Assembly: GCF_000009265.1 (NCBI RefSeq)
Contig: NC_008380.1
Coordinates: 2,609,501-2,673,500, forward strand
Reading direction: 5' to 3'
DNA from: Rhizobium johnstonii 3841
Lineage (GTDB): Bacteria; Pseudomonadota; Alphaproteobacteria; Rhizobiales; Rhizobiaceae
DNA: 64,000 bases
Position numbers and translations under genes: made by a program. A model generated the notes under the pieces. The model worked only from the letters and a program-made list of their open reading frames with translations. It was not told the origin of the DNA and ran no database searches. How positions within the stretch are numbered: the first letter of the stretch is position 1; each line of letters opens with the position of its first letter. This document shows, piece by piece, positions 51,504 through 60,419 of the stretch.

Positions 51504-51923
51504 ATGCAAGCGGTGCTGATCGCGATGACCATTCTCGGCTGCGACGATTCCATCAGCCAGTGCAATTATGTCGCGACGGTCGATAAACGCTGGGAAACCG
51601 TTGCCGCCTGCGATGCCGAAGCCGAACGACGGCTGAAGACCTATGTGAATGTCAACTATCCCTCAGTGATCGCGGTGTGCGAGGCGCCGAAAGCCGTCGC
51701 CGCCGCCGAGCCGCCGAAACCGGCGCCCGTGCCTGCCACCGCGCCCGAGGTTGCTGTCGCAGCGCCCCAACCCGCAGGAAGTATTGCCGGTTTTGCTGAA
51801 GGCATCGCCGGGCAGGTCCGCGCCCATCTGCCCTCGGGCAGAAGCGTCAAGGACACACTGACCAAACCCGTGCACTTCGTCTCCGCCAGCTATTCCTGGG
51901 TAGTGACGCGGCTGGCTGATTAG
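51504..51923 (+). CDS. Hypothetical protein with Pro/Ala-rich linker
   Basis: 139 residues from ATG 51504 (AAGGAAGCAGAAT upstream). The N-terminal part has four Cys residues (ILGCDDSISQCNYV, VAACDAEAERRL, AVCEAPKAV), which could form disulfides, followed by a Pro/Ala/Val linker and a C-terminal helix region. The opening helix may be a short signal. No known family is recognised; the codon use supports a real gene. Confidence 0.65.
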   Translation: MQAVLIAMTILGCDDSISQCNYVATVDKRWETVAACDAEAERRLKTYVNVNYPSVIAVCEAPKAVAAAEPPKPAPVPATAPEVAVAAPQPAGSIAGFAEGIAGQVRAHLPSGRSVKDTLTKPVHFVSASYSWVVTRLAD

Positions 51924-51979
51924 GCGGCCGCGCATCCGACGCATAAAGAGCGCCCTGCTTGTTTTAATGTGATGACAAA

Positions 51980-52273
51980 TCAGTCGGTTGATATGGCGTC
52001 AGGCCAAATCTGGGCGCCGTGGAGGACGCGAAGAATACGGATTCGGTCTTCATGCACCACATACGCGGCGATGTAAGGCGTGCTTGGGATTACCAGCTCC
52101 CGTGTGCCCGCGATTCTTCCCGGCCTTCCGCTTTCCGGGAATTCGACGAGGCGGCGAACAGCAAGAACGATTTTCTGGTCAACATGAACTGCCGCCCTTG
52201 GATTCTCGATCTCAATATATGTGAAAATATTCTCTCGGTCGGACAACGCGTACCTCGCCCAGACAAGCCTCAC
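51980..52273 (-). CDS. Type II toxin, RelE/ParE family
   Basis: 97 residues. RLVWARYALSDRENIFTYIE, DQKIVLAVRRLVEFPESGRP and ELVIPSTPYIAAYVVHEDRI then RILRVLHGAQIWP match the RelE/ParE fold, with the usual conserved Arg and C-terminal VLHGAQ. Members either cut ribosome-bound mRNA or poison gyrase; the sequence is more ParE-like. Starts inside the antitoxin stop (4-bp overlap), as is typical. Confidence 0.88.
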   Translation of the reverse strand: MRLVWARYALSDRENIFTYIEIENPRAAVHVDQKIVLAVRRLVEFPESGRPGRIAGTRELVIPSTPYIAAYVVHEDRIRILRVLHGAQIWPDAISTD

Positions 52274-52578
52274 GATCGATCCACCTGGCTCTTCCGAAGT
52301 GCCGCCTCGCGCCTCTTCTCAAAACCGGTCTCGACCTCGGTATCGTCAACATCCGGTCGCGTGTCATGGAGAGCTTCCAGGACTTTCCCGCGAAACCACG
52401 CATCGTAAGCGTCACTGTTGCTGATAAGCTCCAGCGGAAGAGCTCCCTCATTCGCTGTGCGGGTCAACAGAATACGGACGACATCCGAGACGGTCAGGCC
52501 CATGTTTTCCAGAACAGCCGTGGCGCGATCCTTGACCGCAGCATCTATGCGAGTTTGAACGAGTGCGTTTGACGCCAT
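52270..52578 (-). CDS. Type II antitoxin, RelB/DinJ family
   Basis: 102 residues from ATG 52578, with AAGGAGG upstream. The ribbon-helix-helix N-terminus reads ALVQTRIDAAVKDRATAVLE, then NMGLTVSDVVRILLTRTANE, and the C-terminus is the toxin-binding tail (FRGKVLEALHDTRPDVDD). It neutralises the toxin and probably represses the operon. Two ATGCAA repeats lie just upstream (52598-52613) and are a possible operator. Confidence 0.9.
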   Translation of the reverse strand: MASNALVQTRIDAAVKDRATAVLENMGLTVSDVVRILLTRTANEGALPLELISNSDAYDAWFRGKVLEALHDTRPDVDDTEVETGFEKRREAALRKSQVDRS

Positions 52579-52597
52579 GTCGGCCTCCTTGAACAAG

Positions 52598-52613
52598 ATG
52601 CAATGTAATGCAA
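52598..52613. promoter_or_regulatory. Candidate operator of the toxin-antitoxin operon
   Basis: ATGCAA-TGTA-ATGCAA directly upstream of the antitoxin ribosome site. A dimeric ribbon-helix-helix antitoxin could bind such a repeat. Inference from position. Confidence 0.35.
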
Positions 52614-52713
52614 TTGAATGACGACTTCCAGCGCGATCGGCTACAACACGCGTAAATTCTCGCCACCGATCTGCGGGATGAGATTCACGAATCGGTCGAT
52701 AACAAATTTCGCG

Positions 52714-53856
52714 CTAAGCGGCCGCAAGCGCCGCGTAGACGCGGGCCGATTGTCGCCGCTCGTTAACGTGCAGCTTTTCCACCATGTCGAGCAACTCGCC
52801 GATCGCGCCATGCGCGTGGTGATGGCGGAATTTTTCGAGAAGACGGCCGCAGACATTGCCGAGCACGCTGCCCGGCGCTTTTCTGGCGGCGTCGCGCCAC
52901 AGCATCGTCGCCTCTACGAAGATCACGCTGATATCCCTCGGCAGGCCAGCGGACTCATAGAGCGCGCGCACGGCATGCATGCGCCCGGTTGCCAGGATCG
53001 AGCGCACGCGGCGCTCGCTGCACGCGGTCAGATCGACGATCGCGCCGGCGAAAAAATCCACCTTGCCGGCACAGAGCGCATGCATCAGGAAGGACGGCGT
53101 CAGCCGGCCGTTGAGGCGCAGATGCTGGACGAGATCGGGTATCTCGCGCGGCGCGATGTCGCCGGCGATCGAAACGATGGCGGTCTCGGTCGCCTCGCGG
53201 CTGATGCGCTGAAGCCGCTGCAGGCCGATCGCCGCCTGTGCCAGCGGCAGGCCGACCAGCGCATTGCTGACATGCTGGGTCAGTAACTGGCGGGCATCGG
53301 CGGGAAGATCGCTGCGGTCGAGAAGCAGGTTGCGAATATCGCAGCAGTCGCCGAGCCGTTCGGCGATGCGTTTCAAAGATAGGCTGGAGATCACCGCGCC
53401 GTCATTCTCCAGCAGGCAGAGCAGTTCTTCCTCGTCGCCGACCTCCGCGAGGGCGGCGGAGACCGGGCGTGTCACATGCGCTCTGGCGGCGATCAGCATG
53501 CGGGTGGCGCCGTTGCCGCGCGCGGCAAGGTCGACGAGATCGGCGTCGCTCAAAATTGGCGAGCAGGTCACCGCGTGGCAGGCAACCTCGGGCTGGTCTT
53601 CGGCAAGCGAAAGGATAAGGTTGCGCGGCGCATCGGGCGACCAAGCGATCGCCTCGGCAAGCGCAAGCCGCACGCGCGGCGACGGATCGTCGAGAAGAAA
53701 AGTCATCGCCATTTCGGCCGCCGCCCGCTCATCCGCGGACATTTCGGACTGCAGATAGGCGCGCCCGAGGGCGTTTGCAGCCCGGGCCCGGTCACCGGTC
53801 TTGGCCGTTTCGATCCAACGAAGGAAAGCTTCTACGATCACGCGACGCCCCAGCAT
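52714..53856 (-). CDS. DUF2336 domain-containing protein
   Basis: 380 residues, rich in short helical repeats that resemble HEAT-like repeats (DPSPRVRLALAEAIAWSPDA, PRNLILSLAEDQPEVACHAV, LSDADLVDLAARGNGATRML). It matches the alphaproteobacterial DUF2336 family. ATG 53856 is preferred over 53886 because GAGGG lies upstream and the protein then begins at the repeat region. Function unknown; the family is a likely scaffold. Confidence 0.8.
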   Translation of the reverse strand: MLGRRVIVEAFLRWIETAKTGDRARAANALGRAYLQSEMSADERAAAEMAMTFLLDDPSPRVRLALAEAIAWSPDAPRNLILSLAEDQPEVACHAVTCSPILSDADLVDLAARGNGATRMLIAARAHVTRPVSAALAEVGDEEELLCLLENDGAVISSLSLKRIAERLGDCCDIRNLLLDRSDLPADARQLLTQHVSNALVGLPLAQAAIGLQRLQRISREATETAIVSIAGDIAPREIPDLVQHLRLNGRLTPSFLMHALCAGKVDFFAGAIVDLTACSERRVRSILATGRMHAVRALYESAGLPRDISVIFVEATMLWRDAARKAPGSVLGNVCGRLLEKFRHHHAHGAIGELLDMVEKLHVNERRQSARVYAALAAA

Positions 53857-53964
53857 TTGAACGCGATTCCCTCGCGCTCCATTCAATGCTGCGACCGTAG
53901 TGGCAAAAGGTTTAAGATTGGTTCACCATGTTTCTTAAGCCTTTGGACGCCTTGCCGGTTCGGC

Positions 53965-54576
53965 TCAGCCTTGCTGCGTCTTCGGCCGGATCATCTCGAA
54001 AACATCGCTGCCTTCGCTGTAATCCATGTAGCCCATGCGGGCCAAAGGTCGGGCGATCGACATGTCGAGGCGGCCGTCCCTGACGATCGCTTCATCGATA
54101 CGGATGCCGACCACTTCGCCGAAGACGAGGATGTTTTCGGATGGTTCGCCCGACAGTGTCTTCGGCTCGATGATCTCGGTCACCCTGCATTCGAGCACCG
54201 CGAAAGCCTCGCCGACATAGGGCGCGTCGATCAGTTGGGCCGGCTTCGCCGTCAGGCCGGCGAAGTCGAATTCGCTGTCGCCGTAGGGCAGTGCCGCCGA
54301 GGAGAGGTTCATCTTCTCGGCGAGATCGCGGCTGACGAAATTGCAGGTGAAGACGCCGGTCTCGGCCGCGTTGCGCTGGCTGTGCTTGCGCCCGGCCGAA
54401 GAAAACATCACCAGCTTCGGCCGGTCGGCAACGGCATTGAAGAAGGAATAGGGCGCCAGATTGATCGATCCGTCCCTGCCCTTGCTGCCGATCCAGCCGA
54501 TCGGGCGCGGCGATACGATCGCCTTGAACGGATCATGCGCGAGCCCGTGCCGGTTGCTGTCAGTGGTGTAGAACAT
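53965..54576 (-). CDS. Flavin reductase-like FMN-binding split-barrel protein
   Basis: 203 residues. The split-barrel flavin site is visible in AIVSPRPIGWIGSKGRDGSI, NLAPYSFFNAVADRPKLVMF and AAETGVFTCNFVSRDLAEKM. Members use NAD(P)H to reduce FMN or serve as oxidoreductases. Its start overlaps the nitroreductase stop by one base (TGATG), so the two are translationally coupled. Confidence 0.88.
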   Translation of the reverse strand: MFYTTDSNRHGLAHDPFKAIVSPRPIGWIGSKGRDGSINLAPYSFFNAVADRPKLVMFSSAGRKHSQRNAAETGVFTCNFVSRDLAEKMNLSSAALPYGDSEFDFAGLTAKPAQLIDAPYVGEAFAVLECRVTEIIEPKTLSGEPSENILVFGEVVGIRIDEAIVRDGRLDMSIARPLARMGYMDYSEGSDVFEMIRPKTQQG

Positions 54577-55160
54577 CAGTCGTCTCCGCCGACCCAGGTC
54601 ACGGTATCGGCAAGCTCCGGCCGCGGCCGCTCGATCGCCGGAAATGTCGTCGAGCCGATATGGATGAAGCCCGCCACCTTTTCATCAGGTCCGACGCCGA
54701 GCAGCGGATAGGCGCGCTCGTCATAGGCGAACCACTCCGTCAGCCAGTTGGCGACATAACCATTGGCGTTGGCGGCGAGGATGACGTTGAAGCAAAGCGC
54801 GCCGGCCGACATCAGCTGCTCCCATTCCGGGATCTTGATATGCGGCCCCGCCTTGCTGACGATGGCGACGACCACCGGCGCACGGGTGAAACGGCTGCGC
54901 TCGACCTGAATCATCTCTTCGGAAAGGTCGGGCTTTGTCTGAAGCGCCAGCGTCAGAAGTTCCTCGCCGAGACGCACGCGCCGCTCTCCGCGATAGACGA
55001 TGAAGCGCCAGGGCGCGATCTTGCCGTGATCGGGAACACGCGAGGCAAGGCGCAGGATCTCCTCGATCTCGGCCTTCTCGGGGCCTGGTTCGCACATCTG
55101 GAAAGCGGGGATGGAGCGGCGCACGGCGAGGTAGTCGATCAGCTTGATATCGGATTTCAT
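54576..55160 (-). CDS. Nitroreductase family protein
   Basis: 194 residues from ATG 55160. FMN-binding motifs are IDYLAVRRSIPAFQMCEPGP, LRLASRVPDHGKIAPWRFIV and the C-terminal VGPDEKVAGFIHIGSTTFPA. It belongs to the YdjA-like small nitroreductases. Reduces nitro or quinone compounds with NAD(P)H. With the flavin reductase downstream it forms a two-gene flavoenzyme operon. Confidence 0.88.
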   Translation of the reverse strand: MKSDIKLIDYLAVRRSIPAFQMCEPGPEKAEIEEILRLASRVPDHGKIAPWRFIVYRGERRVRLGEELLTLALQTKPDLSEEMIQVERSRFTRAPVVVAIVSKAGPHIKIPEWEQLMSAGALCFNVILAANANGYVANWLTEWFAYDERAYPLLGVGPDEKVAGFIHIGSTTFPAIERPRPELADTVTWVGGDD

Positions 55161-55273
55161 ACGGGAGAAGCTCTCATTTTTATGCTGCTGCAAAGGGTGG
55201 GTCTTGAATTTGCCATCGCGTTGGTCTTGAAGTGACCTTTGCGATTTCAGAAGTCAATCGGTTCACGAAACAG

Positions 55274-56374
55274 ATGTTTGGCATTTTGCCTTTTGCACGC
55301 ATCGGCCTTGCCATTGCCCTGATGGTATTGATGCCCCTCGGCGCCGGCGCTCAGGATGCCTTCAAGGAATTCAAACAGCTTGAATCGACGCCGAAGATGC
55401 CGAAGCTCGATGCCTTCATCGCACCCGGCACGGTGCCCGCAGGTGTCAAGCTGCGCGACGTCCCGATGGAAGCCAAGCTGACGGCCGACGGCACGCCGGT
55501 TGAGGAGGGCCTTTCCTGGTACGTCTTCAGCCCGATCGCCGGGACCGATGGCAAGCTGCCGCTGATCGCCAGCGCCAAGGGCGGGCCCGCCGCCTTCCAG
55601 CTCGCCCCCGGCGATTATTTCGTCAACGTCTCCTTCGGCCGCGCCGGGGTCACCAAGAAACTGACCGTGCCCGCTGAAGGCGAGGTCGACAAGCAGGTGA
55701 TGGTGCTCGATGCCGGCGGTCTGCTGCTCAATGCCGTCTCCGGCGCCGATGCCCGCATTCGCCCTGACCAGTTGAGCTTCTCGATCTATTCCTCGGAAGT
55801 GCGCGACGATGGCGAGCGCGGCCTCGTCGTGGCCGATGTCTCGCCGAATACCGTCGTCCGTCTCAATGCCGGCACCTATCACATCGTTTCCGAATATGGC
55901 AGCGTCAATGCCGTGATCCGCGCCGACATCCAGGTCGAGGCCGGCAAACTGACCGAGGCGACGATCCAGCATCGTGCCGCGCAGATCACCTTCAAGCTGG
56001 TCTCCGATACCGGCGGCGAGGCGATCGCCGATACGGCATGGTCGATCCTGACGGCGGCCGGCGACAGCGTCGGCGAAAGTGTCAGCGCCTTCCCCACCAT
56101 GGTTCTCGCCGAAGGCGGATATTCGGCCGTCGCCCGCAACAAGGACAAGATCTACCAGCGCGATTTCACTGTCGTCGCCGGCAGGAACACCGATGTCGAG
56201 GTTCTGATGAAGGACCAGCAGCCGCAGCCGCCGGTCGGCGACGCCGCCCGCACGGTACAGCAGGTGCCTGTGGGCACACCGACACCGCCGGGTGTCCAGC
56301 CGGCCCCAGTGGCGCCGCTGCCGTCCTACGAACAGCTCGTGCCGCAGGGCGGCGACGACACCAGCCTCGATTGA
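55274..56374 (+). CDS. Exported hypothetical protein
   Basis: 366 residues. ATG 55274 gives a clean signal (MFGILPFARIGLAIALMVLM, PLGAGAQ). A GTG at 55232 would add 14 residues. The mature part has repeated beta-rich segments (for example VNVSFGRAGVTKKLTVPAEG and NVVVRLNAGTYHIVSEYG-like stretches) suggesting two or more Ig- or carboxypeptidase-regulatory-like domains, then a Pro-rich C-terminus. Probably periplasmic. No family is named confidently. Confidence 0.7.
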   Translation: MFGILPFARIGLAIALMVLMPLGAGAQDAFKEFKQLESTPKMPKLDAFIAPGTVPAGVKLRDVPMEAKLTADGTPVEEGLSWYVFSPIAGTDGKLPLIASAKGGPAAFQLAPGDYFVNVSFGRAGVTKKLTVPAEGEVDKQVMVLDAGGLLLNAVSGADARIRPDQLSFSIYSSEVRDDGERGLVVADVSPNTVVRLNAGTYHIVSEYGSVNAVIRADIQVEAGKLTEATIQHRAAQITFKLVSDTGGEAIADTAWSILTAAGDSVGESVSAFPTMVLAEGGYSAVARNKDKIYQRDFTVVAGRNTDVEVLMKDQQPQPPVGDAARTVQQVPVGTPTPPGVQPAPVAPLPSYEQLVPQGGDDTSLD

Positions 56375-56568
56375 TTTTTCCGTGAGCGGTTTCGGCTCGA
56401 GACGACGTCAGCGCCACTGAGAAGACGGATCGCGGCCAGAAGCCCCCGACCGTGCAGCTCAACAGTGCTCAGGCGCGGATTCCATCATTGGCATAGAGTA
56501 TTTTTCTGAACCGTACCCCGGTCTCGGGATGACACGTTCCGATAACATTATGGCGATAGATCAGCTTC

Positions 56569-56595
56569 CGACAGCGCCGAAGCCCGGCGCTGTCG
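56569..56595. other. 10-bp-stem hairpin between convergent genes
   Basis: CGACAGCGCC and GGCGCTGTCG with loop GAAGCCC, 15 bp past the thrS stop. It probably serves as a transcription end for thrS or the 55274 gene, although no U-tract follows directly. Confidence 0.5.
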
Positions 56596-56609
56596 GTTCC
56601 CGGCTGTTT

Positions 56610-58595
56610 TCAGGCCGCCTTGGCTTTCCTTGCTTCGGCCTTGCGACGGATGTCGGGCGGCGTCGCTTCGAGGGCAAGGCTCTCGACGGCGGCGTCTAGC
56701 CCCATCGAAACTTGGTCCTGGCTGCCGAGGCGGCGGATGTTGACCGTGCGCTCCTCGGCCTCCTTTCTGCCGCAGACGATGATGACAGGAACCTTGGTGA
56801 CCGAATGCTCGCGGATCTTGTAGTTGATCTTCTCATTGCGGAAGTCGGTCTCGACGTTGAGGCCGGCCTCGCGCAGCGCCTCGGCCACCTCAAGCCCGTA
56901 GGCGTCGGCTTCCGAGGTGATCGTTGCGACCACCACCTGCAGCGGCGATACCCAGAGCGGCATATGGCCGGCGAAGTTCTCGATCAGGATGCCGAGGAAA
57001 CGCTCCATAGAGCCGCAGATGGCGCGATGGATCATCACCGGCTGCGTCTTTTCCGAGTTGCTGTCGATGTAGAAGGCGCCGAACCGTTCCGGCAGGTTGA
57101 AGTCGACCTGCGTCGTCCCGCACTGCCATTCGCGGCCGATCGCATCCTTCAGCGTATATTCGAACTTCGGACCGTAAAAGGCGCCCTCGCCCGGCAGGAT
57201 GCCGGTCTTGATATTGTTGGACTGCTGCTGGATCGTCTCCAGCACGCCCATCATCACGCTTTCGGCGCGGTCCCAGAGCTCGTCCGAACCGACACGTTTG
57301 TCCGGCCGGGTGGAGAGCTTGATCGTGACCTCGTCGAAGCCGAAGTCCTTATAGACCGAAAGGATCAGGTCGTTGATCTTCAGGCATTCAGCGGCCATCT
57401 GCTCGTCGGTGCAGAAGATGTGCGCATCATCCTGCGTGAAGCCGCGCACGCGCATCAGCCCGTGCAGCGCGCCCGACGGCTCGTAGCGGTGGACATTGCC
57501 GAATTCGGCGAGGCGGATCGGCAGCTCACGGTAGGATTTCAGCCCGTGCTTGAAGATTTGGATATGGCCGGGGCAGTTCATCGGCTTCAGCGCGAAGACG
57601 CGGTCGTCGTCCGTGTCGTCGCCGGCAACCGTCACCTTGAACATGCTATCGCGGTACCAGCCCCAGTGACCGGAGGTTTCCCAAAGCGACTTGTCGAGCA
57701 CCTGCGGCGCGTTGACTTCCTGATAGTCGCCGGCAAGCCGGCGGCGCATATAGGCGACCAGTGTCTGGAATACGCGCCAGCCCTTGCCGTGCCAGAAGAC
57801 GACGCCGGGACCCTCTTCCTGGAAATGGAAGAGATCCATCTCGCGACCGAGGCGGCGATGATCGCGCTTTTCGGCTTCGGCAAGCATATGCAGGTAGTTG
57901 TCGAGTTCCGACTGCTCGGCGAAGGCCGTGCCGTAGATGCGGCTCAGCATCGGATTGTTGCTGTCGCCGCGCCAATAGGCGCCGGCCACCTTCAAGAGCT
58001 TGAAGGCGCTGCCGATCTGGCCGGTCGAAGCCATGTGCGGACCGCGGCAGAGGTCGAACCAGTCGCCCTGGTAATAGATCTTGAGATCCTGCCCTTCCGG
58101 GATCGCATCGACGAGTTCGACCTTGTACTGCTCGCCCTTGTCGGCGAAGACCTGTTTCGCCCTGTCGCGCGACCAGACCTGCTTGGTGAAGGCGGCGTTG
58201 CGGGCGATGATCTCCTTCATCTTCTTTTCGATCTTCGGCAGATCGTCGAGCGTGAAGGGCTCGTTCTTGGCGAAGTCGTAATAGAAGCCGTTTTCGATGA
58301 CCGGGCCGATCGTCACCTGGGTACCGGGCCAGAGTTCCTGCACCGCTTCGGCCATGACATGCGCCGCGTCATGGCGGATGAGTTCCAGCGCGCGGTCGTC
58401 ATTGCGGGTGATGATCTCGATCCTGCCGGTCGTCACGGGATCGGAGAGGTCGCGCACGGTGCCGTCGATCGCAACGGCGACCGCCTTCTTGGCGAGCGAC
58501 TTGGAAATGGATTCGGCGACATCCCGGCCGGTTGCGCCGGCATCATAGCCGCGCACGGAACCATCGGGAAATGTCAGGGAAATAGCTTGGGACAT
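56610..58595 (-). CDS. thrS: Threonyl-tRNA synthetase
   Basis: 661 residues. An N-terminal TGS domain (residues 1-65) is followed by the editing domain (HDAAHVMAEAVQELWP, with the HxxxH motif) and a class II catalytic core (MNCPGHIQIFKHGLKSYREL, RVRGFTQDDAHIF, MIHRAICGSMERFLGILIEN). A C-terminal anticodon-binding domain completes it. Charges tRNA-Thr in the cytoplasm. No T-box or other leader motif is seen upstream. Confidence 0.97.
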   Translation of the reverse strand: MSQAISLTFPDGSVRGYDAGATGRDVAESISKSLAKKAVAVAIDGTVRDLSDPVTTGRIEIITRNDDRALELIRHDAAHVMAEAVQELWPGTQVTIGPVIENGFYYDFAKNEPFTLDDLPKIEKKMKEIIARNAAFTKQVWSRDRAKQVFADKGEQYKVELVDAIPEGQDLKIYYQGDWFDLCRGPHMASTGQIGSAFKLLKVAGAYWRGDSNNPMLSRIYGTAFAEQSELDNYLHMLAEAEKRDHRRLGREMDLFHFQEEGPGVVFWHGKGWRVFQTLVAYMRRRLAGDYQEVNAPQVLDKSLWETSGHWGWYRDSMFKVTVAGDDTDDDRVFALKPMNCPGHIQIFKHGLKSYRELPIRLAEFGNVHRYEPSGALHGLMRVRGFTQDDAHIFCTDEQMAAECLKINDLILSVYKDFGFDEVTIKLSTRPDKRVGSDELWDRAESVMMGVLETIQQQSNNIKTGILPGEGAFYGPKFEYTLKDAIGREWQCGTTQVDFNLPERFGAFYIDSNSEKTQPVMIHRAICGSMERFLGILIENFAGHMPLWVSPLQVVVATITSEADAYGLEVAEALREAGLNVETDFRNEKINYKIREHSVTKVPVIIVCGRKEAEERTVNIRRLGSQDQVSMGLDAAVESLALEATPPDIRRKAEARKAKAA

Positions 58596-58720
58596 CGAAA
58601 TTCTCCTTGTCCAGTCCCGCCAACGAATGCGGGTGGTTGACCACGAACGCGCCTCCGCGGAGCTGAATGCGCAGCCGCCTGATAGCCAGATTTCCTGTCT
58701 GAGTAAAGAAAAAGCGGGGG

Positions 58721-59248
58721 TTACATAATCATTTCAGTCAGCCCGCGCACGGTGTTCCAGTTGCGCATCGTGCCGACGCCGAGCCGCTTGGTCGTCAGCG
58801 CCGAAAGCAGCTTGGATTGGCTCGGCTTGCCGGCGAAATCGATCCAGAGATCGCCGCCGACGACGGCGATGCGCTGTCCCTCCGTCATCAGCTGCTTCAG
58901 CGCCTCCACCTTTGTCGGGTCGACCGGCAGACGCATCACCCGGACGATGACCTGGTCGCCATTGCCGTCCTTGAAGGGATTGGTGCTGCAAAGCGCCATC
59001 CAGGTGCAGTCGCTGCGCACGATGATATCGACATGTCTGCCGAACTTTTCTTCAAAGGCCTCTTCCAGCTGGGTCTCGAGTTCGTGCGGCCGCATCTCGT
59101 CGGCCTCGAAGACAAGATTGCCGGTGGAAACCAGCGTGCGCGGCTCGCGATAACCGAGTTCTTCGGCAAGTGCGCGCAAATCCTGCATGATGACGCGGCG
59201 GTCGGGCGTCAGGACAATGCTGTGCAGAAGGGCGATGAAGGTGCTCAT
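58721..59248 (-). CDS. DUF1697 family protein
   Basis: 175 residues from ATG 59248. The DUF1697 hallmarks are MSTFIALLHSIVLTPDRRVI, LGYREPRTLVSTGNLVFEAD and RNWNTVRGLTEM at the end. The longer upstream frame overlaps yidD and is rejected. Function unknown; it is found in many bacteria and stands next to yidD here, 5 bp away. Confidence 0.85.
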   Translation of the reverse strand: MSTFIALLHSIVLTPDRRVIMQDLRALAEELGYREPRTLVSTGNLVFEADEMRPHELETQLEEAFEEKFGRHVDIIVRSDCTWMALCSTNPFKDGNGDQVIVRVMRLPVDPTKVEALKQLMTEGQRIAVVGGDLWIDFAGKPSQSKLLSALTTKRLGVGTMRNWNTVRGLTEMIM

Positions 59249-59253
59249 GGCGC

Positions 59254-59658
59254 TCACCCTTTCTTCCGCCCGAGGGCGAAATAACGCCACGGGGTCCACC
59301 AGCGGAAGCTGTCGCCAAGCATCTCCGGCACGTGGTCGAGGCCGCTGGTGCCGCCCGGGCCGCAGCGGCCGACGCGAAACAGCGTCATCCAGCCGCCGGC
59401 CCACAAGCCATGGCGCGCGATCGACTCGTAGCCATATTCGGAGCAGGTCGGGATATGGCGGCAGGAATTGCCGACAAAGCCGGACAGCGTCAGCTGGTAG
59501 AGGCGGATCAGCCCCATGCCGAGCAGGCGGTCGGGAGTCTTGCGGAACGGACCGGTATAGTTGCGGGAAGTGCGTGCGGCCTTTTCACGCGGCTTGTCCG
59601 GTCCGGCGGCGCCACCGTCGTCCTCATCGTCAGCCTGCGGGGCGCAGAACTCGCACAT
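59254..59658 (-). CDS. yidD: Membrane protein insertion efficiency factor
   Basis: 134 residues. The conserved core LLGMGLIRLYQLTLSGFVGN, SCRHIPTCSEYGYESIARHG, LWAGGWMTLFRVGRCGPGG contains the Cys pattern and amphipathic helix of YidD, which assists YidC in membrane-protein insertion. A roughly 40-residue hydrophilic extension precedes the core; it includes CEFC, possibly metal-binding. It lies in a minus-strand run with the Fe-S scaffold gene upstream and DUF1697 downstream. Confidence 0.9.
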   Translation of the reverse strand: MCEFCAPQADDEDDGGAAGPDKPREKAARTSRNYTGPFRKTPDRLLGMGLIRLYQLTLSGFVGNSCRHIPTCSEYGYESIARHGLWAGGWMTLFRVGRCGPGGTSGLDHVPEMLGDSFRWWTPWRYFALGRKKG

Positions 59659-59663
59659 GTCAG

Positions 59664-60110
59664 TTATGCCTCGACAACTTCCGCCCGTTTCGCCTCGATC
59701 TGCCCGATCGCATCGACGACCGCATCGAAGGTCAGCATCGTCGAAGCATGGCGAGCCTTGTAGTCCCGCACCGGCAGCAGATAGCGCATGTCTTCAAAGC
59801 GTCCCTGGGGCCCCGCCCCATCCGCCTTCAACATGGCGAGCATGTCCTGGCGGGCCAGCCGCAATTCGTCCGATGTGGCGCCAACGACATGGCGGGCCAT
59901 AATCGAGGACGAGGCCTGGCCGAGCGCACAGGCCTTCACGTCATGAGCAAAACCGGTCACGGTGTCGCCATCCATCTTCAGCCAGATCCGCACCTTCGAG
60001 CCGCAGAGCTTCGAATGGGCCTGAGCGCTCGCATCGGCATCATCAAGCGTCCCGGTCAGTGGAATATTGCCGGCGAATTCGAGGATTTTGCTGTTGTAGA
60101 TATCGTCCAT
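59664..60110 (-). CDS. NifU/SufU-like Fe-S cluster scaffold protein
   Basis: 148 residues from ATG 60110. Resembles the NifU N-terminal (IscU/SufU) domain: HSKLCGSKVRIWLKMDGDTV, DVKACALGQASSSIMARHVV and LLPVRDYKARHASTMLTFDA. The first two cysteines (36 and 61) are present. The third, normally in an RxxCAxLxW context near residue 122, is missing (RHASTML). It may therefore be a carrier or a variant scaffold. Divergent from folE. Confidence 0.85.
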   Translation of the reverse strand: MDDIYNSKILEFAGNIPLTGTLDDADASAQAHSKLCGSKVRIWLKMDGDTVTGFAHDVKACALGQASSSIMARHVVGATSDELRLARQDMLAMLKADGAGPQGRFEDMRYLLPVRDYKARHASTMLTFDAVVDAIGQIEAKRAEVVEA

Positions 60111-60419
60111 GCTGGATTTCCGCTCCAAAATCGCTGCGGATCGGCCTCTGTGAGGGCGTTATTGTCGTCAAAACAAAAAACACACCGTGTCGTGTGAGGA
60201 TACTTACATACGATGGCCGTCTTCCTATATGTATGTCGTTCGAAGGCCATGAAAATGCAATGGCCTGGTGTAAGTTTGATTGGGAAACCGTGCCGGACGG
60301 GCGTTGAAACTGCCCTGAAAGCCCCGGAGCCCGCCAAAGGTGCATGAATTCCCGCTTGGGATTGACCAGTGGCGATTCCGACAGATGGGTCCGCGGTGCG
60401 GACCAGGAGACCATTGTTC
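60111..60419. other. Divergent promoter region of the scaffold gene and folE
   Basis: 309 bp, no ORF supported. It contains CTTACA (60203-60208), a 16-bp spacer and CTATAT (60225-60230), a good match to an alphaproteobacterial promoter for folE, and an ACATAC/GTATGT inverted repeat (60206-60211, 60231-60236) spanning it. Confidence 0.4.

Noticed and set aside
56712..58640. A 642-residue plus-strand ORF opposite thrS
   Set aside because: Antisense shadow of a clearly assigned synthetase.
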